Below are positions 1 through 5,251 of a stretch of 52,374 nt of DNA, in pieces. The notes below the pieces were generated by a model. It made no database searches, was not told the origin of the DNA, and saw only the letters and a program-made list of their open reading frames with translations. Position numbers and translations under genes: made by a program. This DNA comes from Sphingobacterium endophyticum (GTDB lineage: Bacteria; Bacteroidota; Bacteroidia; Sphingobacteriales; Sphingobacteriaceae): NCBI RefSeq assembly GCF_009733535.1, contig NZ_SMMI01000022.1, forward strand, positions 1 through 52,374. Reading direction: 5' to 3'. Numbering within the stretch: the stretch's first letter is position 1; every line of letters starts with the position of its first letter.

Positions 1-50
1 ACTCCTTCAGGAATGATAAGCGGCATTAAAGCTTTAAATGAATCGTGCAT
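1..50 (-). CDS. Possible transposase N-terminal protein, cut by window edge
   Basis: An ATG at 50-48 on the minus strand opens a frame that runs off the left edge. It reads MHDSFKALMPLIIPEGV. The 'L-(I/L)-PEG' pattern close to the N-terminus resembles the short N-terminal-region proteins of ISAon1-type transposases common in Bacteroidota; this is recalled from family knowledge and rests on only 16 codons. The repeat-rich DNA to its right would suit an insertion-sequence flank. It could also be any other gene start, or chance. Confidence 0.35.
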   Translation of the reverse strand, partial: MHDSFKALMPLIIPEG

Positions 51-187
51 CTCTATATAAGTTCAAAGCACAAATATCTAATTATTTTTTATCCCCTCCA
101 CAACTTTTGTACATGATCCCCGCTACGCGGTTTTGTTGCCTTTGGACATCGTTTCAGGACCCTTCGGGCCCTGCTATAGACATATCA

Positions 188-262
188 CCGCTAGGCGGTT
201 GAGGGTATGGTTCCGCTGGGTAGTTAACTATATAGTTCCGTTAGGTGTTTGATGGAATCCTT
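188..262. repeat. Diverged 25-bp tandem repeat, three units
   Basis: Three consecutive 25-base units (188-212, 213-237, 238-262) each begin CCG(C/T)T(A/G)GG and end in TT. A fourth start (CCGG at 263) follows. The first unit opens with the palindrome CCGCTAGGCGG, and a related core, CCGCTACGCGG, sits upstream at 120-130. The units have diverged strongly after their first eight to ten bases. Confidence 0.55.
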
Positions 263-408
263 CCGGATATGGAAATATTATGCCTCGTCTAGCGCTTTTA
301 TAGTACTAAGGAACATCATTTCAGGCCTCTTCCGATATTCCATACAATTTCATCCTTTGTGATCCTAATGCACTTATAATTCTGCCATTCACCTTTCACA
401 TAGGCAAT

Positions 409-454
409 ATACATTAAACAACTTTTCCTTATCAATTATACATTAAACAACTTT
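409..454. repeat. 17-bp direct repeat
   Basis: ATACATTAAACAACTTT occurs at 409-425 and again, without mismatch, at 438-454, giving a 29-base period. The spacer between the copies is AT-rich and has no obvious function. Confidence 0.8.
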
Positions 455-463
455 CACGGCTCT

Positions 464-519
464 AATGTCTTATGTCTCATGTCTTTTGTCTAACTACTAA
501 CTACTAACTACTCCCTACT
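464..519. repeat. Two adjoining heptanucleotide arrays
   Basis: Eight 7-base units run without a gap. Units 1-4 (464-491) are AATGTCT, TATGTCT, CATGTCT and TTTGTCT. Units 5-7 (492-512) are exact AACTACT copies and unit 8 (513-519) is CCCTACT. The array ends six bases before the -7 element of the next gene. Heptamer arrays are known from other bacterial phyla; their role here is unknown. Confidence 0.8.
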
Positions 520-525
520 TTTTCC

Positions 526-533
526 TATCTTTG
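526..533 (+). promoter_or_regulatory. -7 promoter element, near-leaderless gene
   Basis: TATCTTTG matches the Bacteroidota -7 consensus TAnnTTTG exactly. Only eight bases separate it from the ATG at 542, so the transcript would have almost no 5' leader. Confidence 0.6.
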
Positions 534-541
534 CATTTACA

Positions 542-1504
542 ATGGGTACACAACTTGACAATGGTATTAAGCCTTATAATCACTATGGGGCTTATTTGAA
601 GGATAAATATGATGGACAAAGGGTATTTAAGGTTATCGTTGATGGTAACTTTACATGTCCTAACCGGGATGGGAGCAAAGGCTATGGCGGTTGTACCTAT
701 TGTAATGTGGATTCATTTACTCCGGATACGGCAAGAAAGATTCCATCCATTAAGGAGCAAGTTGAAAACGGAATTGCGCGTGCTAGAAATAGTTATGCAG
801 CGGAGAAGTTCATTATTTATTTCCAGCCGAATACCAATACATACGCCCCGACACATTTATTGAAAATGATGTATGATGAAGCGTTAAGTATCTGTCCTGA
901 GCATACTTTGGGATTATCAGTCGGTACGCGTCCTGATTGTTTGGATTTTGAGAAGATTGCTCTATTGGAAAGTTATACGGATCGGTATGATGTGGATCTT
1001 GAAATGGGAATGGAATCCATTTATAATGATACATTGGAGCAGATCAACCGTGGATGTTCGCATGATGAATTTATTTCAGCGATGAAAATGTTGGAGAATA
1101 CTTCTTTAGATCTATGTGTACATACGATTTTTGGTTTTCCTTGGGAAACGGAGGAAATGATGCTGAAGTACGCGGATGAAATTAATAAGCATCCCAAAAT
1201 AAAGTTTGTGAAATTGCATCATCTTCATATTGTTGAAGGATCAATAATGGGAGTTAAATTTAAGCGTGAGCCATTCAAACTTTTTACTATCGAAGAATAC
1301 ACAGATTTCTTAGCAAAATTTATCCCCTTATTAAGGCCAGATATCATTATACAGCGAATCTTTGGTATTGCTGATAAAGAGCTATTGATAGCACCGAATT
1401 GGGGCTTTCCAAAATCTGGTATACAGACTCAAATCGATAAAGGATTGGAGGAAAGAGGAGTCAAACAAGGATCTGCCTATAGAATTGCAGATTTGTCGAT
1501 ATAA
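542..1504 (+). CDS. TIGR01212 (YhcC-like) radical SAM protein
   Basis: A 320-residue radical SAM enzyme. The N-terminal cysteine cluster is C39-x11-C51-x2-C54 (ending GGCTYCNVDSF), the widened iron-sulfur motif of the TIGR01212/YhcC family, rather than the common CxxxCxxC. Further family features are SVGTRPDCL, the acidic ELEMG-like DVDLEMGMES, the HTIFGFPWET segment and a conserved C-terminal GIADKELLIAPNW. The length is typical. The substrate of this family is not firmly established; SAM-dependent radical chemistry on a nucleic acid or metabolite is inferred. The ATG lies eight bases after a -7 element. It converges with the downstream pyrophosphohydrolase gene, and a 44-base palindrome separates the two and overlaps this gene's stop codon. 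Confidence 0.88.
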   Translation: MGTQLDNGIKPYNHYGAYLKDKYDGQRVFKVIVDGNFTCPNRDGSKGYGGCTYCNVDSFTPDTARKIPSIKEQVENGIARARNSYAAEKFIIYFQPNTNTYAPTHLLKMMYDEALSICPEHTLGLSVGTRPDCLDFEKIALLESYTDRYDVDLEMGMESIYNDTLEQINRGCSHDEFISAMKMLENTSLDLCVHTIFGFPWETEEMMLKYADEINKHPKIKFVKLHHLHIVEGSIMGVKFKREPFKLFTIEEYTDFLAKFIPLLRPDIIIQRIFGIADKELLIAPNWGFPKSGIQTQIDKGLEERGVKQGSAYRIADLSI

Positions 1505-1546
1505 AAAAATAATCCCGGATTGAATTCAATCCGGGATTATTTTTTT
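1503..1546. terminator. Bidirectional terminator, perfect 44-base palindrome
   Basis: A perfect palindrome centred on GAATTC (1522-1527), with arms containing AATCCCGGATT and ending in runs of A and T. It gives an intrinsic terminator on both strands for the convergent genes on each side. It begins inside the stop codon of the left gene and ends two bases before the stop of the right gene. Confidence 0.92.
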
Positions 1547-1548
1547 TA

Positions 1549-2016
1549 CTATCTCTCAACGATAGACTTGAGGTCAGCTGGAGAGTAATAAATTGATTTT
1601 AATGTTTTATCGTCGCCTTTTCTGAAAACCAGGAATTTACCATCAATTTCTTTGTAGTAAGATTCTACACCTTTGGCAAGATAATGGTCTTGTGTATCGA
1701 TAGCTTCTTGTTCAGTTTTGCAAGCTTTACTCATATTAGAGCGTTGTACTTCATTGAATAGGTCATTGAATTTATCTGCCATTCCAAATTCCAAAATTGC
1801 ACCGGATAGTACATATTGAATATCACATAGGGCATCTGCAATTTCTACTAGGTCTTTGTCATCGATTGCTTCTTGTAATTCTTTAAGTTCTTCAGCGATT
1901 AGAGAAACTCTTAGTTTGCAACGAGCTTCAGAAGGAATAGTAGGTTGATCTAAAATCGGGTGCTGAAATGTTGTGTGAAATTCGGCAACCGAAGTTAAAC
2001 ATTTAGGGTCTGTCAT
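1549..2016 (-). CDS. MazG-like nucleotide pyrophosphohydrolase
   Basis: A 155-residue protein of the all-alpha NTP pyrophosphohydrolase (MazG/PRA-PH) superfamily. The metal-binding signature is visible: AEELKELQEA (E42, E43, E46) followed by EIADALCDIQYV (E58, D61, D65), the EExxE...ExxD pattern that binds Mg2+. Such enzymes hydrolyse NTPs to NMP and pyrophosphate, often as house-cleaning enzymes. The segment EVQRSNMSK after the core is typical of the small single-domain members. The C-terminal part (from about residue 105, YLAKGVESYYKEIDGKFLVF) is an added beta-rich tail. The exact nucleotide substrate cannot be read from the sequence. Transcribed leftward, ending at the shared palindromic terminator. 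Confidence 0.8.
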   Translation of the reverse strand: MTDPKCLTSVAEFHTTFQHPILDQPTIPSEARCKLRVSLIAEELKELQEAIDDKDLVEIADALCDIQYVLSGAILEFGMADKFNDLFNEVQRSNMSKACKTEQEAIDTQDHYLAKGVESYYKEIDGKFLVFRKGDDKTLKSIYYSPADLKSIVER

Positions 2017-2054
2017 ATCAATTGTAATTTTGATAAAAATACGAAAGAAGGGGC

Positions 2055-2086
2055 AAATAAAAAAGGCGCAATGTCTATTGCGCCTT
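2055..2086 (-). terminator. Terminator of the pseudouridine synthase gene
   Basis: On the minus strand a perfect 10-bp stem AAGGCGCAAT / ATTGCGCCTT with a four-base loop (2063-2086) is followed by a T run. It lies just past the stop codon at 2092, and before the leftward pyrophosphohydrolase gene. Confidence 0.9.
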
Positions 2087-2091
2087 GAATA

Positions 2092-3633
2092 TTATTTCAT
2101 CAAATGTTTAAGTTGGATGATTTCTTTTTCTTCTAGGAATCTCCAACGTCCGCGAGGAAGATCTTTTTTGGTAAGATTTGCATACACCACACGGTCTAGT
2201 TTTTCCACTTCATAACCTAGGGATTCAAATATACGTCTTACGACCCTATTTTTTCCGCTATGAATCTGAATACCTATTTCTCTTTTTGAAGCGCCTACAA
2301 CGAAGCTAAGGTCGTCTGGTTTGATTAATCCATCTTCCAGTTCAACTCCGAATTGTATTTTATTGAAATCTCCTTGGGTTAAATTCTTGTTTAACTCCAC
2401 TTGATAGATTTTTGAAATGTTGTTTCTTGGGTGAGATAATTTCTCCGCAAGATTGCCATCATTGGTTAACAATAACAAACCAGTTGTATTTCTGTCAAGA
2501 CGGCCAACAGGATAAATCCTTTCTCTAGTAGCTTTAGCAACTAAATGCATAACTGTCTTGCGTTCTTGTGGATCATCTGTTGTGGTGATATAATCTTTAG
2601 GTTTGTTCAAAAGAACATACACCATTTTCTCACGCTTTAAACGCTCGTCATTATATCTGATTTCATCCTTTGCAGGATCTACTTTTGAACCTAATTCTGT
2701 AACAACTACACCATTTACAGAAATTACACCTGCTTCAATAAGCTCGTCAGCCTTTCTACGAGAACAAATTCCTGAATTAGAAATATAACGGTTTAAGCGA
2801 ATTAAGCCGTCATCCTCCGGATCATAGTTTCTTTCTGGTTTTGATTTCTTGAAATTATCTTTACGGAAATCTCTGTCAGAACGATCATCACGATCACGGT
2901 CTGAACGTCTATTTCCGAAATCTTTACCTTTTCCATCAAACTTTTTATAAGGTCTGTCCGAATTATATGATTTTTCAAACTTCCCGTCTTTATTGAATTT
3001 GGAATCTCTATCGCCTCTAGAGTCTCTACCAAATTTGGAATCTCTATCGCCTCTAGAGTCTCTACCAAATTTGGAATCTCTATCGCCTCTAGAGTCTCTA
3101 CCAAATTTAGAATCTCTATCACCTCTGGAGTCTCTACCAAATTTAGAATCTCTATCACCTCTGGAGTCTCTACTGAATTTAGAATCTCTATCGCCTCTGG
3201 AGTCTCTACCAAATTTAGAATTTCTATCACCTCTGGAGTCGCCTCCAAATTTAGAATCTCTATCACCTCTGGAGTCGCCTCCAAATTTAGAATCTCTATC
3301 ACCTCTAGAATCTCTTCCAAATTTAGAATCTCTATCCGGTCTAGAGTCTCTTCCAAACTTCGAGTCTCTGTCTGGTCTAGAATCTTTATTAAATTTAGAG
3401 TCTCTAGCAAATTTAGAATCTTTGTTGAATTTAGAATCTCTACCGAATTTTGAGTCTTTATTAAAACTACGTTTGTCGGAATTAGAATCGCGGTTAAATT
3501 TGTCTGAATTGCTTGTTCTCGAAGAGTCGAAGGATGATTTATCATCCTTTTTATTGTTTCTGAAGCCGTCTGAATTGCTTCTTGATTTTCTGGAGTTGTC
3601 GTCTCGACTGTTCCTTTTGCTATTGAATGGCAT
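2092..3633 (-). CDS. RsuA/RluB-type pseudouridine synthase with repeat tail
   Basis: A 513-residue rRNA pseudouridine synthase. The conserved half is C-terminal: an S4 RNA-binding domain from about residue 277 (LIRLNRYISNSGICSRRKAD), then the catalytic RsuA-type domain with GRLDRNTTGLLLLTNDG, where D380 is the expected catalytic aspartate, and the family segment SGKNRVVRRIFESLGY. Members isomerise a uridine in 23S or 16S rRNA; which site cannot be read here. The first 270 residues are an extreme low-complexity extension rich in R, D, S, K, F and G, largely eleven 12-residue units of the type RDSRGDRDSKFG. Extended charged tails occur in Bacteroidota homologues and are likely disordered and RNA-binding. 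Start chosen at ATG 3633, about 20 bases from an exact -7 element. Confidence 0.88.
   Translation of the reverse strand: MPFNSKRNSRDDNSRKSRSNSDGFRNNKKDDKSSFDSSRTSNSDKFNRDSNSDKRSFNKDSKFGRDSKFNKDSKFARDSKFNKDSRPDRDSKFGRDSRPDRDSKFGRDSRGDRDSKFGGDSRGDRDSKFGGDSRGDRNSKFGRDSRGDRDSKFSRDSRGDRDSKFGRDSRGDRDSKFGRDSRGDRDSKFGRDSRGDRDSKFGRDSRGDRDSKFNKDGKFEKSYNSDRPYKKFDGKGKDFGNRRSDRDRDDRSDRDFRKDNFKKSKPERNYDPEDDGLIRLNRYISNSGICSRRKADELIEAGVISVNGVVVTELGSKVDPAKDEIRYNDERLKREKMVYVLLNKPKDYITTTDDPQERKTVMHLVAKATRERIYPVGRLDRNTTGLLLLTNDGNLAEKLSHPRNNISKIYQVELNKNLTQGDFNKIQFGVELEDGLIKPDDLSFVVGASKREIGIQIHSGKNRVVRRIFESLGYEVEKLDRVVYANLTKKDLPRGRWRFLEEKEIIQLKHLMK
2994..3410. repeat. 36-bp coding tandem repeat
   Basis: Within the pseudouridine synthase gene the DNA repeats with a 36-base period encoding 12-residue units (RDSRGDRDSKFG and variants with RPD, GDS or KFS). 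Nine RGD-type units and two RPD-type units can be counted, flanked at the protein N-terminal side by six-residue units (KDSKFN, RDSKFA). Units near 2998-3110 are almost identical at DNA level, suggesting recent slippage or recombination. Because the period is a multiple of three, other frames across it are open but meaningless. Confidence 0.93.
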
Positions 3634-3652
3634 AATTCGAAAAAATGAGCCA

Positions 3653-3660
3653 CAAAGATA
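3653..3660 (-). promoter_or_regulatory. -7 promoter element of pseudouridine synthase gene
   Basis: TATCTTTG on the minus strand (3660 to 3653) is an exact TAnnTTTG match, 19 bases before the ATG at 3633. Confidence 0.6.
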
Positions 3661-3748
3661 GGTAAAATTTTCAGTGCTTTATTAAATAAATAACTATTGT
3701 ATGATAAATATTAGAAAACTTCGACAAAGAACACGGTTTGGAATCATC

Positions 3749-3791
3749 ATAATCCCTTTTTTATGTAAATAGTTAATAATAAAGGGATTAT
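3749..3791. repeat. Perfect 11-bp inverted repeat
   Basis: ATAATCCCTTT (3749-3759) is mirrored exactly by AAAGGGATTAT (3781-3791) across a 21-base AT-rich spacer. It lies between two divergent genes, so it is not an ordinary terminator. It may be an operator or a long-loop hairpin. Confidence 0.6.
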
Positions 3792-4048
3792 TAATATAGG
3801 TTCAGTTTTAATAAATGTTATGAACATTCAATATTAAATTGTGTTAAAATCTGATTTATTAGTTATTAAATTGACAATATATGTATATCTAAATTTGAAC
3901 AGGCAGAGATTATGCTTATAAATGTTACAATTTTGGTGATCAAAATAAATCATTGTTTAAAGTATAATTAACGTTGAAAATTAAGGGTTTTAACTTTAAT
4001 TAACTTTCTTGATTAATACTATTATTTGTGTCTTAAGATTATATGCCG

Positions 4049-4056
4049 TACTTTTG
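4049..4056 (+). promoter_or_regulatory. -7 promoter element of lytic transglycosylase
   Basis: TACTTTTG fits TAnnTTTG. A leader of roughly 70 bases would follow before the ATG at 4133. Confidence 0.5.
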
Positions 4057-4132
4057 GAGCTTGATTTTTCACCAAGCTACTTTTTGATCGGATTTCACAA
4101 GTTCCGTGGATAGAGTAGCAGTAAGGGAATGC

Positions 4133-4858
4133 ATGGTTAAAAAAAGAGTCTTATGTAGTAGTGCACTTTTGATGTTGATGTTAATGTCAAACTTGTACTC
4201 GAAACCCCAACCAGAGATGGCTGATCCTTTTAGAAAGGCGTTGGACCACTCGATGAAAGCCAATGTAGCGGAAACTATAGCGGCGAAAAAAGAGGCTGAT
4301 CCTTACGGACATCTATCTTTTGCAGAAACTGAAATTCCATTGAAGGAAGTTACTGTACAAAAAAAACTAGACAAGTACCTGAGTAGGTTTGCTTATCTAA
4401 AAAAGCCCACTCATCACATTCACAAAAAAGCGGATCAATTACTTCCCCGCATTGCAAAAATCCTGAAAAGTTACGGCGTTCCAGAAGACTTCAAATACAT
4501 CGCAGTAGTTGAAAGCAGTCTGAATCCAAAAACTACTTCTCATAAAGGAGCTGGTGGTTATTGGCAATTTATGCCTGCAACGGCGAGATTATATGGATTA
4601 AAGGTGAATGGGAGTGTGGATGAGCGATTAGACTTAATTAAGTCTACCCACGCCGCTGCTAAATATTTAAAATCACTTCATGATGAATTTGGTGATTGGA
4701 CACTTGCAGCAGCAGCATATAATGTAGGTGGTGGAAGTTTAAGAGCTTCCTTAAGAAGACAGAAGAAAGACAATTATTATGACTTGAAATTGAATTCTGA
4801 AACAGCCGCATACGTTTATAAGATAATTTCCATGAAAGCAGTATTGGAAACTACTTAA
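4133..4858 (+). CDS. Lytic transglycosylase, SLT domain
   Basis: A 241-residue exported murein lytic transglycosylase. The N-terminus is a signal peptide (MVKKRVLCSSALLMLMLMSN). The SLT goose-lysozyme-like domain carries the catalytic glutamate in VVESSLNP (E127), then GAGGYWQFMPATARLYGL and AAAAYNVGGGSLR, in the MltD/Slt style. It cleaves the MurNAc-GlcNAc bond to give 1,6-anhydro products in the periplasm. No LysM repeats follow, so it is shorter than MltD. The frame is also open from a GTG at 4106, but the ATG at 4133 is preferred because an AAGGGA sequence precedes it and it starts the signal peptide directly. A hairpin terminator follows. Confidence 0.87.
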   Translation: MVKKRVLCSSALLMLMLMSNLYSKPQPEMADPFRKALDHSMKANVAETIAAKKEADPYGHLSFAETEIPLKEVTVQKKLDKYLSRFAYLKKPTHHIHKKADQLLPRIAKILKSYGVPEDFKYIAVVESSLNPKTTSHKGAGGYWQFMPATARLYGLKVNGSVDERLDLIKSTHAAAKYLKSLHDEFGDWTLAAAAYNVGGGSLRASLRRQKKDNYYDLKLNSETAAYVYKIISMKAVLETT

Positions 4859-4892
4859 GCTCAAAGCCTAATTTTATGAACAATACCAAATC

Positions 4893-4918
4893 AGGAAACC
4901 CACAGGTTTCCTTTTTTT
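4893..4918 (+). terminator. Terminator of lytic transglycosylase
   Basis: Perfect 8-bp stem AGGAAACC / GGTTTCCT with a CACA loop, followed by seven T. Confidence 0.9.
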
Positions 4919-5158
4919 ATTTCTGAAAAGATCAACTTTATTAAAAATTTTAAATCCCTTTTAGTAATTTGATGTTTAACAATTAGAATTGATTCAGGAA
5001 TATGAATTATGATGAAAGAGTTCTAATTGAATGTTAGTTTTTTTTGATTATCAATAAGTAAGCAAAAAAGCAAATCATCTACATGACCTAAGACTAAATT
5101 ATGAGAAACCAAAAGCTTTATACGTTTTAGCTATACCCAATTAAAATTATTTAAAAAA

Positions 5159-5172
5159 GTGATTGAAATCAC
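5159..5172. promoter_or_regulatory. CRP/FNR-like palindrome upstream of ccoNO
   Basis: GTGATTGAAATCAC has perfect GTGATT/AATCAC half-sites and fits the GTGA-N6-TCAC architecture of CRP/FNR-family operators. It is centred about 66 bases before the start site predicted from the -7 element at 5218, a usual distance for class I activators. The regulator is not in this window; oxygen control is inferred. Confidence 0.5.
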
Positions 5173-5217
5173 ATTTTCTTGCTTCTCATTATCATTAGAA
5201 TGTCATGGTTAGACTGG

Positions 5218-5225
5218 TAATTTTG
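5218..5225 (+). promoter_or_regulatory. -7 promoter element of cbb3 operon
   Basis: TAATTTTG fits TAnnTTTG, 26 bases upstream of the ccoNO start codon. Confidence 0.55.
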
Positions 5226-5251
5226 AATCGTTAACTTAATATATAAGAATA

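Larger units (their letters stand above)
51..541. other. Repeat-rich intergenic region
   Basis: No gene-like reading frame is visible over about 490 bases. The stretch holds two GC-rich mini-palindromes (120-130 CCGCTACGCGG and 188-198 CCGCTAGGCGG), a hairpin around GGGCCC (156-172), a diverged 25-bp tandem repeat, a 17-bp direct repeat and two heptamer arrays, all listed separately. Local GC content in 118-262 is clearly higher than in the spacers around it. It may be remains of a mobile or REP-like element. Confidence 0.6.
3661..4132. other. AT-rich divergent spacer
   Basis: No gene is visible between the divergent pseudouridine synthase and transglycosylase genes. The stretch holds a perfect inverted repeat (3749-3791) and the -7 element of the transglycosylase (4049-4056). 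The rest is AT-rich with no structure I can support. Confidence 0.5.
4859..5251. other. Terminator and control region before cbb3 operon
   Basis: This stretch holds the transglycosylase terminator (4893-4918), a short palindrome TTGATTATCAA (5044-5054), the CRP/FNR-like palindrome (5159-5172) and the -7 element (5218-5225). No gene is visible; ccoI and ccoS, often found just upstream of ccoNO in Bacteroidota, are not here. Confidence 0.6.

Noticed and set aside
1..541. CRISPR array
   Set aside because: The 25-bp units are directly adjacent, diverged and lack spacers; the heptamers are simple tandem repeats. No cas gene is present.
2802..3661. Long open frames on both strands across the RD-rich repeat (283 and 222 residues)
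   Set aside because: The 36-bp period is a multiple of three and has no stops, so all frames stay open. Only the frame joined to the S4/RsuA domains has recognisable motifs and a promoter.
4106..4132. GTG start nine codons upstream for the lytic transglycosylase
   Set aside because: It would put a charged segment before the signal peptide; the ATG at 4133 has a purine-rich site and starts the signal peptide directly.
5044..5054. TTGATTATCAA as an FNR box
   Set aside because: The half-sites match FNR but the spacer is one base instead of four; kept only as a short palindrome. The site at 5159 is better.
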